Counted from the first letter of the stretch, positions 21,992 through 32,675 are shown. The stretch is DNA of 64,000 nt from Prorocentrum cordatum (GCA_963575745.1 CAUYUJ010005014.1:236001-300000), one strand, 5' to 3'. The notes: generated from the letters alone by a model not told the origin. Made by a program: numbers and translations.

Positions 21992-22486
21992 TATGTTTAT
22001 GTTTCTTCTTCTTCTAAGAAGGGTTGTGCGGGTGGGCGTTTCGGTCGGGTTCTACATCCCCCCATTGAAATCAAACGCAAATTTTTCCAACGGCGTGGCG
22101 ACGCCCCCGGACCCTCAGCTTCAATGTTGACGCCGAGACTGGCGACTGCAATGTTCTTGTCGCCCCCGCGGTCGAGTGGGTTGGATCAAAACATGCGTTT
22201 TGTTTCAAGGAGGGTTGTACCCATCGGTCGTTGAAAGTAGACATTTTTGATTTCCAGATTCCAAATTACTTTCAGCGTCTTCCTACTTCAATGATCGAGT
22301 GGCTTCACCTGTTCCGTTCTCCTTGGCGGGCGGGCGGACACTCAATCTATGTTCAACGCCTTCCTGCTTCATGTTTCTACATACTTCTTCCAACCGATGG
22401 GTAATTGGGTTTCTCGGGGGTCCAAGGGGCTTCTTCGAGGAGGGGCAGCAGTAGGAGAGTGCGTTAGTTGATGGTGCGTGTTCCTG

Positions 22487-22680
22487 TCGGCGACGACGAC
22501 AGCGACAAGGACGACGACGAGGACGACGACAAGGACGACGACCGAGAACGAGGGCGGCGATCGAGGACGACGACTGAGGAGGAGTGCGCGACGACGATGA
22601 TGCCCACGGAGGACGACGACGACGACGCCGACGACGACGACGACGACGAAGACGACGCCAGCAGCGGCGACGGCGGCGAC
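22487..22680. repeat. (GAC)n trinucleotide tract
   Basis: GACGAC repeats with interruptions. Asp-rich and Arg-rich frames are artefacts. Confidence 0.93.
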
Positions 22681-23195
22681 CATTGATATCCGAAGCCGAA
22701 AAAATGCCGACGTCGTGGAACATCACGACAGGCGACGCATGTTTCGGGAGCGCGCGAGACGAGAGTGAGGACTAGGGGTGTGTGGATACGATGTTCGGGC
22801 CAATAAGAAGTCCCAGAACTCAGAGCCATCTCCTCTTCTCTCAGTGCGGTCCCTGGCCCCATCTCGCCCGCGCACACGCCTCGGGCCATGATGCGCTAGA
22901 TCCCCTCTTCGGCGACCGATGTGGTTAAGTAGAGCTCGGCAAGTGTGCTTTCACCAAGGAACGAGGGGGGCGGCATGCCGAGGCCCGAAAGTAGATCTGG
23001 ATGTCACGCAAGCCCAGACTCACTCGCACGCCTTTCTGGCTGGCCAGCGCCGTCTGAAGGGGCGGCGGACGGGCGGGGCGGGGCGAAATGCAGCGCAAGC
23101 AAGCTTGCCACACGGCTGTCACACGTGTGACGTTAAGCACCCTCATGATCAAGATAAGAAAGTTGCATATAGACATAAACTTCCGGAGCTCTGCG

Positions 23196-23290
23196 CAGCA
23201 TGTTTGGACCCGCTTCCCCGGGACAGGCTGTGCATCCCGAGCAGTTCTTCGACGGTCCCGAGGCCCAGCGAGGCCGAAAACTATGAGAGG
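23196..23290 (-). repeat. Dispersed repeat family 3, reverse copy
   Basis: On the minus strand it reads GGCCTCGGGACCGTCGAAGA, ACTGCTCGGGATG and CCTGTCCCGGGGAAGCGGGT, matching the 57505-57665 copy in order. Confidence 0.65.
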
Positions 23291-23439
23291 CCTCCGTCTC
23301 GGCGTTGTCGAGGCGCTGGATGCTGGAGGACAGCCCGCGCCGCGAGCTGGTCCGTCCTTGATCTTGGCCTCGGGGGGCCGCTTCAGGGCTGCGGGGCCGT
23401 GAAAAGAGGGGCGAAGGACTGGCCCCCGGGCTCGAGGTC

Positions 23440-23880
23440 CCCAGGCCGATGTCTGGGGCCGATCCTCTGGCGGCGTCGCCGGCGGGCTGGGCGCAGGCCC
23501 CCCTGCGAGCCGCCGCTGCCCCGCGCGCTCTGCGCGCAGCTCCCCCAGCAGCTGGCCGACCTGCGGCGGCAGGCGCCGCGCGCCCCGCCAGCCGCGCCCC
23601 GCCGCGCCGCCGCCGCGCGCCGCTCGCCGTGGCGCTGCTGCCGCGCCGCGTCGCTGCCACGGCTCGCCGCCCGCTCGCCGAAGCTCGCCGCCGCGCGCCA
23701 CGGCTCGCCGCCGCCCCGCGGCCGCCGCGCGCCGCGCCACCCCCCGCCGCCGTCGCCGGTCGGCTGGCCCGCAGAGCAGCGGGCCCGCGGTCGCGGGGCC
23801 CGCGGCAGGCCGCGCCGCCGCTCGCGCGGCCACGCCGGGGCTCTGCCGGCGCAGCGCCCAGAAGATGGAAGGCAGCGGGC
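23440..23880. other. Very GC-rich block with open frames on both strands
   Basis: Almost pure G/C with many CGCCGC words. Frames are open in several registers on both strands because stop codons are rare at this composition. Ala/Arg/Pro-rich translations have no recognisable domain, so I do not call a gene. Confidence 0.5.
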
Positions 23881-23882
23881 GA

Positions 23883-24075
23883 CGGTAGGTTCGCGCGGCG
23901 CTGGCGCGCTGGCGGCGCCGGCCAAGGCCTTCAAGGTCGACTTCTGCGACATGGAAGCGCCGAGGGACCCGGCCGATTTCAGCCCTGAACGATCGGGGCC
24001 GCGATCGATTCAAGGTGGAACGATCGACGCAGTATCCAAAACCTTTGGGCGCGCCGACGCCGCACGAACCTACCG
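23883..24075. mobile_element. TA-type MITE family B, 193 bp copy
   Basis: Terminal inverted repeats CGGTAGGTTCGCGCGGCGCT and (other strand) CGGTAGGTTCGTGCGGCGTC. The right flank is TA (24076-24077); the left flank is GA, presumably a decayed TA. The interior contains GAACGATCGGGGCCG and GGTGGAACGATCG, echoing the palindromic GATCGTTCAA core of the other copies. Confidence 0.72.
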
Positions 24076-24159
24076 TAGAGGTTGGCACTAACACCAATAC
24101 CAGTGGTGCACCTCCACCGCGGAAAGATGATCCCGGCACCAAAATCTAGGATTCGGTAG

Positions 24160-25290
24160 CAGCTCATGAGAGCCCTTAATGTCCTCGAACTCTGCCTTCA
24201 GAGTGTACTAGCGTGTGCTAGCGTCTGGCAATGGATGAGGGAGCGTCGATCAGCGTCGGTTTAGCGTCGACTGGCATGGTGCTGTGGCAGTCATGAAATA
24301 ACCAGCCACTCAGTCTAGTGGAACAAGACTTGAATGTCACAACACAGTGAGAGAAAGTCGAAAGAGAGGCAATGACAGCAAGAATACACGCTCAGCCCTC
24401 ACTAAGGCACGCCTCAGCTGAGTCTCCGTGGTTCGGCTGACCAGGGGCCAGATTGGTCAGGAGCGCGCCGACACGGGATACTTACAACAACACGTCGGTC
24501 GAAAGAGCAGCCCGAGTCGTTGTAGTGCAGGCGTCGGCGTAGAATCGAATTGGAGTCATTTCCAAGAAACGTTTGTGCTATACGGTTGTTGAAGGGCAAG
24601 GACTGCGTGGAAGGAGTTACATGGAAAGTCAGAGTAGACAAGCGCACGCCGCGTTGAGAGGTATTTCAGCCAATTTGCCACAAGATAGCAATTTGGGAGT
24701 CAAAGACCAGAGCAGGCTCGACCAGTTTGTGTGGGCAGGCGGGCGTCGACAACCAAGAGCCATCAGGATGACGAGGGGAGGAGGAGGAAAAGGAGGAAAA
24801 GGAGGAGGAGGAGTGAGAGACTCCCAGCTGCCACAGAACGGGGAGATCGAGGGCAGAGGTCTTTGAATTGTTCGGGACCTCCTCCCCAGACCGTCTCCCG
24901 TCGTGAAACGAAACACCTCAGAAGGGGGGGCTTTGTCAGCCTCTCGGGGCCCTCGCTTGGCTCAAGTACCATCCAAAACTGCGCGCCAGGGCTCGAGCAA
25001 AACGGAGATTTTGCGATGCCGTGGACCGTTCTCGTTTCGATTTCGCTTCGCGGCACAGGCAGAACGAAGACAGAACGAGGGAAAACAAGAGCAGAACGAT
25101 GACGAACGATGACAGAACGAGGGAAAGCAAGAACAGAACGACGACGAAGAGCAGGGTTTCGCTCGAGCCCTGCTGCGCGGAATGAGACGCCAGTCCTGGG
25201 AAGGGGCCGCAACCTCTGGGGGCCCAGGGGTGGCGTCGGGGCAGGGGTCGAGCCCGGGGGCCCCCGCGCTCCCGGAGAAGATCGCGAGAG
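24160..25290. other. Intergenic sequence, nothing identified
   Basis: Mixed composition with a GGA-rich patch (24776-24812) and small repeats of GAACGATGAC and GACAGAACGAGGGAAA (about 25070-25150). No supported gene. Confidence 0.4.
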
Positions 25291-25560
25291 CCGACTCTTC
25301 CCACGCCTCTGGCTTTCAGAGGCCCGTGCCCGGAAGGATCGGCCTGGAGAGGAAGTCGAGAGAGGTCCGTGAAAAGCTGGCGACGGGAGGTGTTCCGCAA
25401 TCTTCGGCCTCCCGGGGCCCTTCCCACGCCTTTGGCTTTCAGAGGCCAGCGCCCGGAAAGATCGGCTCCGGTGAGGAAGTCGAGAGGCCCGGGGCCCCAG
25501 ACCTCCTCGCGCTGCGGAAAAAACGCGGCGGGAGGTTCTCCGCTATCTGCGGCCTCCGGG
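25290..25560. repeat. Tandem repeat of about 130 bp, two units
   Basis: CTTCCCACGCCT-TGGCTTTCAGAGGCC occurs at about 25297 and 25429, followed in both by CCCGGAA-GATCGGC and GAGGAAGTCGAGAG. It runs into a family 3 copy. Confidence 0.75.
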
Positions 25561-25875
25561 TGCCCTTCCCGGGCCTCGGGACCGTCACCAAAAACATTCA
25601 GGATTAAAATTTAGATCGGGCAAGAACGGGAACGCCATTATGGTCTAATGGGCGCATTTGGCGAAGAAGAAGAAGAGGAAGGCGAGGACGGCCATTTCTC
25701 AGAAATCCGCCAGCGTGGGTGCCTGGTGCAAGCCGTAGCCGTCAAGCAACGTTTACCACCACCAGGTGGTCCACGCCGGGGACGCTTCCCGTCAACCGGT
25801 CCCCGTGAAGGGGTCCAGACCTTTGGGGGTCGACGCTGTGACAAAAATCACGACGTCGGGGGTCTGGTGTGCCCG
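25515..25875 (+). repeat. Dispersed repeat family 3, forward copies
   Basis: 25515-25625 carries GCGGCGGGAGG, CTTCCCGGGCCTCGGGACCG and CATTCAGGAT. 25795-25875 carries ACCGGTCCCCGTGAAGGGGT and AAAAATCACGACGTCGGGGG. Together they cover the unit seen whole at 57505-57665, with about 170 bp of unrelated DNA between. Confidence 0.68.
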
Positions 25876-26198
25876 AGCCTGACTGGCGTTGTGGAGCTCG
25901 CGGCCACGACGTGCGCAGGGGAAGCCCGCAATGCGGGCACCATGCATGTGATCCCTGGCAAAAAACCGGGAGCGGCCAAGAGGGGGGTAATGACGAGGGG
26001 GTTGGATGACATTGCGGGGGGCACGAGATTCCCCCAGACTTCATGGCGCCTCTTCTCTCTTCAATGCGTCCCCGGCCGGCCCCCCTTCTTGGGCCGCGCA
26101 CATGCCGCCAGCCATGATCTGCGGCCCCCCCCCCTCTTTGACGCCCCTCTCTCGGCTGCTCCCGAGATGCGGCCGGGCGGGCCAGGACGAGGATAGAC

Positions 26199-26410
26199 AT
26201 GCTCCCGAGCGTTCCGGAGCCCTCTCGGAGCGCTCCAGCACGCTCTGAGAAGGCCGCGATGCCCGAGGCATCCTCCAGAGCCGCGGGCTCTCAGAGATTC
26301 CCGATTCAACCCCACCCGATGTTATATCCTCTTCCTGGCTTCGTCTTACGCCGGGGTCGGCATTGCGGGAGAGCACGCCGATGTCGGCCAGGTTCAAGCT
26401 ACAATCCGAA
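26199..26410 (+). repeat. Dispersed repeat family 1, copy 3
   Basis: Begins ATGCTCCCGAGCGTTCCGGA and includes CTCTCGGAGCGCTCCAGC, GCCCGAGGCATCCTCCAGAG, CTCTCAGAGATTCCCGATTC and CTTCCTGGCTTCGTCTTACG. Confidence 0.75.
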
Positions 26411-26414
26411 ACCC

Positions 26415-27115
26415 TCCGGACGCTGGCGACGTCGAACATGTGTTCCTGCGCTCCTGAACATACACGGTCACACGTATACCCGACGTGTGCGTTCGACCGT
26501 GTACGCCCCGCGTGGATTTGTGTGCAGTTTCTTGGGCCTCTGCTGGACCTCATGTGCTCGATCCCCTGGGGTCTCATCGCAAGACGCCCTCGGATGGCCA
26601 CGCGGCTTCGATCAGTGCTTTGGGATCCCCTCGGATCTCGCCGACGGGAAGGAGCCAGCGACCCTTCCTCCTCTTCCTCCTCCTCCTTCTCCTGCTCGTC
26701 GAGAGCCAGGCACCGTCCCGACCTGCCGCTTCCCTTCCTCCTCCCCCCTCCGCCCCGAGACAGTACAGTTTTAAGGAGTTAGTTCGAATGGTCACTGGTG
26801 GACCCTCCAGGTAGTCTCGCTTTCGGGCTGTGGGACTCCTGGCCGAGTTTTGGATAGTTGGGCCGTCGTCCTTCCTGCTTCGGGTGTTTAGTTGACGGGT
26901 TCTGGCCCTGGGGGCTCCGTCTACTAGGTGCTCGCTGCAGGGAGTGCGGTGTGCTCGAATTCGCCTCGTGTTCAGCCTTGGTCGAGCGATCAATCAATCG
27001 GGGCTCCCGCCGTGGGGGCCTGCACTGGCAGTTCTACTAGCGCACGGTAGGTCGCACAATTCGACATTTATTTCGATTGTTGTCTTGTCGGAGTTACGCT
27101 CGACTCGGCCCGTTA
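26415..27115. other. Intergenic sequence, nothing identified
   Basis: Short frames only, no family recognised. A CCTC-rich patch lies at 26660-26700. Confidence 0.4.
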
Positions 27116-27124
27116 CCGCTTCGC

Positions 27125-27380
27125 CGCCGCCGCCGCCTCCTCCGCCTCCTCCTCCTCCTCCTCCTCCTCCTCCTCCTCCTCAGCCTCCTCGTTCTCGTCC
27201 TCATTCTCCTCCTCCTCCTCCTCCTCCTCCTCCTCCTTCTCCTCATCCTCCTCGTCCTCGTTCTCGTCCTCAATCTCCTCCTCCTCCTCCTCCTCCTCCT
27301 CCTCCTCCTCCTCCTCCTCCTCCTCCTCTTCCTCCTCCTCCTCCTCCTCCTCCTCCTCCTCCTCGTCGTCCTCCTCCTCC
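27125..27380. repeat. (CTC)n tract, 250 bp
   Basis: CTC/CCT triplets with occasional GTC or TTC. Three frames per strand are open because the triplet contains no stop. Confidence 0.97.
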
Positions 27381-27718
27381 CGCGCGCGGACCGCTGCCGC
27401 ATCGGAACAGCCCTGCGCGGGCCAAGTACCTGCCCGCCGAGCGCTGTCCACAGTCGCTGGTGTGCCAGAACCCCTGGTGTCCCAAACACGGCGGCTCGCC
27501 TGATGCGGGTTGGCCTCCCGGCAGAGACGGATCGCGTATGCTCCGCGGCGTCCCGCGCCAGTTGCCAAAAGGTGCTCTCGCCGTTCTCGGCGGCTACCCT
27601 GCACCGCGTGCGGTTCCGTGTCGGGCTGTTTGTGTTGTGTTTCCCCTGCGGCGCAATGAGTTGATTATTCCGCCCCGCCGCTTAGTCCGTTTCCAGGCGA
27701 GGGGGAAGGAGGGAGAGG

Positions 27719-27935
27719 AATAGAGAGAGAGAGAGAGCGAGAGAGTCAGAGATACAGAGAGACAGAGGCAGAGGGAGAGGGGGATACAGATATACATATC
27801 TATATATTTATACGTATACATAAAGACAGAGAGAGAGAGAGCGATAGAAAGCAAAAGAGAGAGAGGGGGCAGAGGGGAAGAGGCAGAGAGAGGGGTGGGG
27901 AGAAGGAAAGGAAGAAATAATGAGAAGGAGAGGAG
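27719..27935. repeat. (GA)n purine-rich tract with a TA-rich core
   Basis: GAGAGA and GGAGAG repeats surround a TATACATATCTATATATTTA-like stretch at about 27786-27820. Confidence 0.92.
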
Positions 27936-28432
27936 AGGCGATACAGTGGAAACCCATGCCAAGAAACACCCTGCTTGCCTCCAGGGGGCCTTGGGTTTCT
28001 CGGGCTGCGATGGTTCTGATATGGACATCGCGACGCCCCCACACCAAAAAGCAATGGACTTCCTGGGGACTCAGGGTTGGGTTTCACGTGGCAGGTTTCT
28101 TGTGGACTGACCTCCACTCTGCCCAGAGGTCGGGCGTGTCTCCCCACAGGCGGCTCTTGGACGAAAAGAAGGATGTGCCAATTATGTCTGAATGCTCCTC
28201 CTGTGGAGGGTCGTCCCCGACTTAAGACTCGATCCCCCCGAGGTCGAGGCTCCCACTTTTAGGCGGCTCGAGCACGAGGAGGGCGCGGCAGAGAGCGGGC
28301 GGGCGGCGGCCCGGCCCCGCCACCACCCGGCAGGTGCGGGTGCTGCGCTCCCACTGCGACCGCGTGCAGGCCCGGCCGCGGGGGCCTCCGCCGCCGCTCG
28401 CGCGCCCGCCCCGCGCCCTCTCGGGGTCGGAG

Positions 28433-28589
28433 GGCACCAACTATACACCAACACCGATCCTGGCCCAGGATCACCCTGGGCCCAGGATCGGTGCATATGC
28501 CTTCTTGCCCAAGGCAGGAGGGCGCATACACCGATCCTGGGCCCAGGGCGATCCTGGGCCAGGATCGGTGTTGGTGTATAGTTGGTGCC
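28433..28589. repeat. 157 bp near-perfect palindrome
   Basis: The left arm (28433-28501) and right arm (28521-28589) are reverse complements over about 69 bases with roughly four mismatches, separated by 19 bases. The outer arm begins GGCACCAACTATACACCAAC. The arms also contain smaller palindromes, GATCCTGGCCCAGGATC and CCTGGGCCCAGG. It could be a fold-back transposon or the result of an inverted duplication. No TA or obvious target duplication flanks it. Confidence 0.93.
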
Positions 28590-28640
28590 ATCCTACGGGG
28601 GGCCCCGGCCCTCGACGTCCCGAGGCCCCCTCGCGCTGGG

Positions 28641-28972
28641 AGCACATCGCGGCGGGAGGTGTTTCGCTACTCTCGGGGGAACGAGCAGCGACGTGAGCAT
28701 CAAAAACTCGGAGGTCCGCGCGGAGTTCTCGGATCGGCGTTGGAGCCCCCTGGCGGCGCCCACGGCGCCGCCCCCAGCGCGCTTCGCGCGCCAAGGAGGG
28801 GGTCCAACGCCGATCCGAGAAATCCGTGCGGACCTCCTAGTCTTTATTGTTATGCCATTTTGGTTTCCCTATGACCGGGCCCCGGGACCGCCAAAAAACG
28901 ACTCAGGATGAAAACCGGTCCGGGGGAGGGGGTCGACGTTTTAAAAAGATCACGACGTCGGGGATCTGGGAG
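28641..28972 (+). repeat. Dispersed repeat family 3, interrupted forward copy
   Basis: The first part (28641-28682: GCGGCGGGAGGTGTTTCGCT, ACTCTCGG) and second part (about 28866-28972: GGGACCGCC, ACGACTCAGGATGAAAACCG, GATCACGACGTCGGGGATCT) match adjacent segments of the 57505-57665 copy. The intervening 180 bp holds fold-back family A, so this is a nested insertion. Confidence 0.75.
28707..28840. mobile_element. Fold-back element family A, copy 2
   Basis: A 134 bp element with inverted ends CTCGGAGGTCCGCGCGGAGT and (other strand) CTAGGAGGTCCGCACGGATT. The central GC hairpin includes GCGCGCTTCGCGCGC. It sits inside a family 3 repeat. Confidence 0.85.
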
Positions 28973-29176
28973 CGATGCACGCGGTGCATGCGGGTCGTTG
29001 AAAGTAGGTATTTCTGGACTCCCCAGATCCCAGCCTGCTTCAAGCGCCTTCCTGCTTCAAGAATCGATGTGCCTTTGTTGTGTTTTGCTGTTTTCTGGGA
29101 GGGCCTGAGTCCAATCTACTATATCCGCCTTCTGCATCATGTTTTTTCCTACTTCTTCCGACCGACGTGCAGGGGG

Positions 29177-29283
29177 GGGGGATGGCATAGGGGCGAGGCA
29201 TCGACCCCCAGTGGCCCATTGATCTCCGATAGGGGCCCGATAGCCCCAATCTGCCCAAGAGCGTGCGGGTTCACTGTCGGGGG
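29177..29283 (+). repeat. Dispersed repeat family 4, copy 1
   Basis: GGCATCGACCCCCAGTGGCC, CATTGATCTCCGATAGGGGC and TTCACTGTCGG match 60296-60400 in order at about 80% by eye. The following DNA (29283-29330) has GATTCATCGGCGACG, similar to the core of family C. Confidence 0.75.
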
Positions 29284-29378
29284 CCTATCGCCGATTCATC
29301 GGCGACGTATCGCCGACTCTAGGTCGATGTTGCCCCCCCTGATGCCTATCCCCCCTAATTATCGTTGCCGCTCATGTG

Positions 29379-29475
29379 TTCACAACGTCGAACCCCAAAG
29401 GTCTGCACCCCTTCATCGGGAGAGGTTTTTCATCCTGAGGCGTTTATTGACCGACAAGGGCCCCCAGAACTTGAA
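29379..29475 (-). repeat. Dispersed repeat family 3, reverse copy
   Basis: On the minus strand: GGGGGCCCTTGTCGGTCAAT, ACGCCTCAGGATGAAAAACC and GACCTTTGGGGTTCGACG. It faces the forward copy at 28866-28972, so the pair bounds a 600 bp segment with inverted ends. Confidence 0.65.
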
Positions 29476-29756
29476 AAATCGTCATGACTCGAGGGGGCAT
29501 GGGGACCCAGACATCCCCAGACATCCAGCGTCTCGTAATAATCTCGTCGCCGTGGGCATGCCGAGTCTGGGTCGTCGCCCGTGAGGAGACGTCGCCCAGC
29601 ACGTGCGGGCGCAAAAACGGACAAACAGATCGCGAGGGCGCGCGAGTGCAGGGCAAAAGTGTGATGGCCCGGGGTTCTCTCCAACATGATTCCCCGCATG
29701 GCCACAAGTCCCTGCGCACCAGCACCGCAGTTCGAGCGAGGGCAGAAGACGGGATC

Positions 29757-29866
29757 GACTGCTCCGACATTCGCGCGCAAGCTCCCCGTGCAAGATCGCG
29801 CGTGAGCGCCCCCGTTTCCAGTGCAGCGTGCCGCGCCGGCGGCCCGCGAGAGCTGCGGCGTCGGGG
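29757..29866 (+). repeat. Dispersed repeat family 5, copy 1
   Basis: CTCCGACATTCGCGCGCAAG, GATCGCGCGTGAGCGCCC and GCGGCCCGCGAGAGC match 63266-63378 in order. Confidence 0.72.
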
Positions 29867-30291
29867 CGCTGCGTCATCTCGCGTGAGATGCATGTCTTCT
29901 CGTCGCCATGTGTTGCGTGCTGTCCGGTTCAGGATCCGCTCACAATCGGTCCTTGGACCTCTCCTGGGTCGGGGCTGGACAGAACCCCCGACAGTGACAC
30001 GTCGATTAGTGAATTGTCCGTTTTCGGTTCTCGAGAGGGCGCCGTGGCCGTCATTTTCCAGGCTTGCGCCCGCCAGGTTTGGGCCTCAGGTCGTTTTCAC
30101 TAAACCACGTTTTGCTAAAGGGGGGTCTGTCCATCCCCGACTGGGGCCCATCTGATGCAGTTGTTCTCCCCAGGTCCGCTTTTGATTGTCCCGGGGCCCG
30201 AGAATTGCCCCCCAAGGGAAAACAATCCATGAGCTTCCCCCGAAACAAGAGCATGTACATTACCAGTGGCGGAAGGGCGCGCAGGCGGTCC

Positions 30292-30380
30292 CTCCTCCTC
30301 CTCCTCCTCCGCCTCCTCCTCCTCCTCCTCCTCCTCCTCCTCCTCCTCCTCCTCCTCCTCCTCCTCCTCCTCCTCCTCCC
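30292..30380. repeat. (CTC)n microsatellite
   Basis: About 29 CTC triplets with one CGC change. Confidence 0.97.
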
Positions 30381-30794
30381 TCAGGGGGCTGTTTCTCAAT
30401 CCCAGGACTTTTTCAGGGTCGGGGACGACGTCGGGATGGTGTGGTGTATGCTTCTTGTTCCGTTTCCCCGGGGAACACCGAAAAATGTATACACCAGGAT
30501 GCCGTATACACCAGGATCCGTATTCTTGTGCAAATGCGAGTGCAGGGCCGGAAAAAGCGTCGTTGCATAGAGTTCATGCCCCTATTTCTTCTAGCCCGAA
30601 ATCGCGGCCGCAGCACCGCCACGCGTGGTGTGCTGCTCCGGGCGTGCCGCATCTGGGTCGCCGCCGTCGCCCTGCCGAGGTCACCAGAAGGGATCTGGGG
30701 ACCGCTCTGCGCGGATTTCCCCGACACACCCGTTTGGGCAGATCTTCTCGAGGCCGATCTTCGAAGAACGAAAAGCGGCATGAACACAAAATTT

Positions 30795-30923
30795 CGGCGG
30801 TCCACACGAACTTCTTGGATCTGCGCTGGGCCCCCCAGGGGCGCCTCCAGCGCCGCCCCTGGCGCGCCCCGCGTGCCAGGGAGGGAGGTCCGGCGCGGGT
30901 CCAAGAAATCCGCACGGAGCGCC
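30795..30923. mobile_element. Fold-back element family A, copy 3
   Basis: A 129 bp element. Inverted segments CGAACTTCTTGGATCTGCGC and GCGGGTCCAAGAAATCCGCA surround the CTGGCGCGCCCCGCGTGCCA hairpin. Read on the minus strand, its right end CTTAAACGTAAACTTGTGGC matches the left outer flank of the copy at 56988, showing that the inverted repeat extends beyond the core. Confidence 0.8.
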
Positions 30924-30949
30924 ACAAGTTTACGTTTAAGTCGGGCGTG

Positions 30950-31052
30950 TCCCTCTACAGGAGGAATAAATAGTCAAAAAATAGTCTGGGGACGATTTTC
31001 ATGTTTTGACTATGTTTGATTGTTCGTCCAAAATCTGCTTGTAGGGGGGACA
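30950..31052 (+). repeat. Dispersed repeat family 6, copy 1
   Basis: CTACAGGAGGAAT, CAAAAAATAGTCTG, GACTATGTTTGAT, CGTCCAAAATCTGC and GGGACATGCCC match 55010-55145, and partly 54698-54812. Confidence 0.7.
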
Positions 31053-31195
31053 TGCCCTACCTGAGTTTATGTTTATGTTGTTTTTTCTTCCGCCATCCAG
31101 CTCAGACCCTCTGGCCGCCTCCAAGCTTGCTGCATGGCCATGGGCCCCTGGGCAGCAGCACCGCCACGTGTTGTGTGCTGGTTCGGGCCCAGACC

Positions 31196-31312
31196 CCTGG
31201 CGTCATGATTTTTCAGCACGTCGACCCCCACAGGTCCCGAACCAGTCCCGATCCCGGGACAAGCTCTTCATCCCGAGTCGTTGCTCGACGGCCCCGAGGC
31301 CGGGCCCCCACA
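31196..31312 (-). repeat. Dispersed repeat family 3, reverse copy
   Basis: On the minus strand: GGCCTCGGGGCCGTCGAGCA, ACGACTCGGGATGAAGAGCT and GTCGACGTGCTGAAAAATCA. It is one of the best preserved copies. Confidence 0.78.
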
Positions 31313-31360
31313 GGTTCTTGCGAAAAGCCCTCCGTCTGGATTCTTGCACGACTCTCATCC

Positions 31361-31506
31361 GGCGCCTTCCACGACTCGCACAGTGTCTAATTACTCGCCA
31401 ACGCCCGAGCAAAAGCAGGTCTTCCTCTGCGCCAAAGATCTTATAGCCCCCCTCGGCGGATCCAGGCCATTTGCGAGCAGTTCCTTTGCGAGCAGTAGAG
31501 CGCGCC
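31361..31506. mobile_element. Inverted-repeat element family D, diverged copy
   Basis: A 146 bp element. The left end GGCGCCTTCCACGACTCGCA and right end (other strand) GGCGCGCTCTACTGCTCGCA are inverted. The interior GGCGGATCCAGGCCATTTGC is identical to the 56828-56965 copy. Confidence 0.75.
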
Positions 31507-31524
31507 TGTCCAGACTCGAGGGGG

Positions 31525-31690
31525 TCTGGGGGCGTGCCGGGCCTGCGTCGCCGCCGGCCTCCCCGCCGAGGAGCTCGCCGCGCCGGCGTGCCCGCCGCTC
31601 GCCCCGGGGAAGTTCGGGGAACTGGCCGCGGCGCACGCCGCGGCCATGAGCCAGGCCTCGGCCGCCGCGGCCCTCGGCCCGTCGACGCCG
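31525..31690 (+). CDS. Possible Ala-rich exon fragment
   Basis: One frame reads CRACVAAGLPAEELAAPACP, then continues through KFGELAAAHAAAMSQAS into the Asp repeat. The Cys/Ala/Leu composition looks protein-like, but in a GC-rich block this is weak. No family recognised. Confidence 0.2.
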
Positions 31691-31692
31691 CT

Positions 31693-31693
31693 G

Positions 31694-31746
<53 letters not shown>

Positions 31747-31790
31747 GGACGACCACGACGACGACGGCGACGACGACGGCGACGACGACC

Positions 31791-31873
<83 letters not shown>

Positions 31874-31956
31874 TGGGCAGACACCGAGGCGGCAGGGCGC
31901 GCGGCCACGAGTCAGGCCGCGCGCTCCGCCGCGGGGTCCGCCAGCCGACGCTGCTG

Positions 31957-32012
<56 letters not shown>
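31693..32012. repeat. (GAC)n arrays
   Basis: GAC/GGC triplets at 31693-31875, then again at about 31958-32010 after an 80 bp spacer. Poly-Asp and poly-Arg frames are artefacts. Confidence 0.96.
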
Positions 32013-32016
<4 letters not shown>

Positions 32017-32675
32017 TCGCCATGTAGGCCACCAGGCCCTGAGGCTGTTGTCCGCCCTTTCGGGGGCTCTCCCCAGGCCCTGGGGGACCTTCTGGAGACG
32101 ACTCGGGCTGAAGAGCTCGTCCCGGGGGGAGGCCCAAGGGCCCGGGACCCGCCTCCCCCATGCCCATGCCGCGGCAGCGGTGACGGTGGCGACTTTCGCG
32201 TGTGGGCGGCGCACATTCATCGCGACGACCGTCAGAGTCTGGCGCCACAGAGTGCAGCAGAAGGTTTTGGGTCGAGGCTCAAGGCGTGATTCCTCACGGT
32301 GTTGTCTCGCGACGTCGGATCTGAGGGGCGGCGCAGACGCGACGACCCTCATGTCCGGGCGATGCTGGAGCAAACATTGCGGCCAGTTTTCGACGTGCCC
32401 GGCCTCTTGCGAGGTGGGTTCCCCCAGCCTCCCGGGCCGTCAAAAAATAGTTCGGGATGAAGATAGATGAAGCACAAGGGATACTTGCAGCACCCAGACA
32501 TCCAAAGTCTTGGAAAATACAAGGTTTAAGTATCCCAGCAAAGCAACCTAACAGCGATGTGTAGGAGCATATCTGGAAGCATTCCCTTTAAGATTCAGAT
32601 GAGAATCCAGTTGTAGAATTCTGCTGCTCTCGTTGTCGTAGTCGCATTCGCGATGACAGTCGCAGCGGCACCGGC
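32012..32675. other. Intergenic sequence with a partial family 3 repeat
   Basis: CCTCCCGGGCCGTC and TTCGGGATGAAGAT at about 32428-32465 form a short family 3 fragment. Nothing else identified. Confidence 0.5.

Noticed and set aside
22919-24142. Long open frames on both strands in the very GC-rich block
   Set aside because: At this composition stops are rare, overlapping frames are equally open on both strands, and the end overlaps a MITE.
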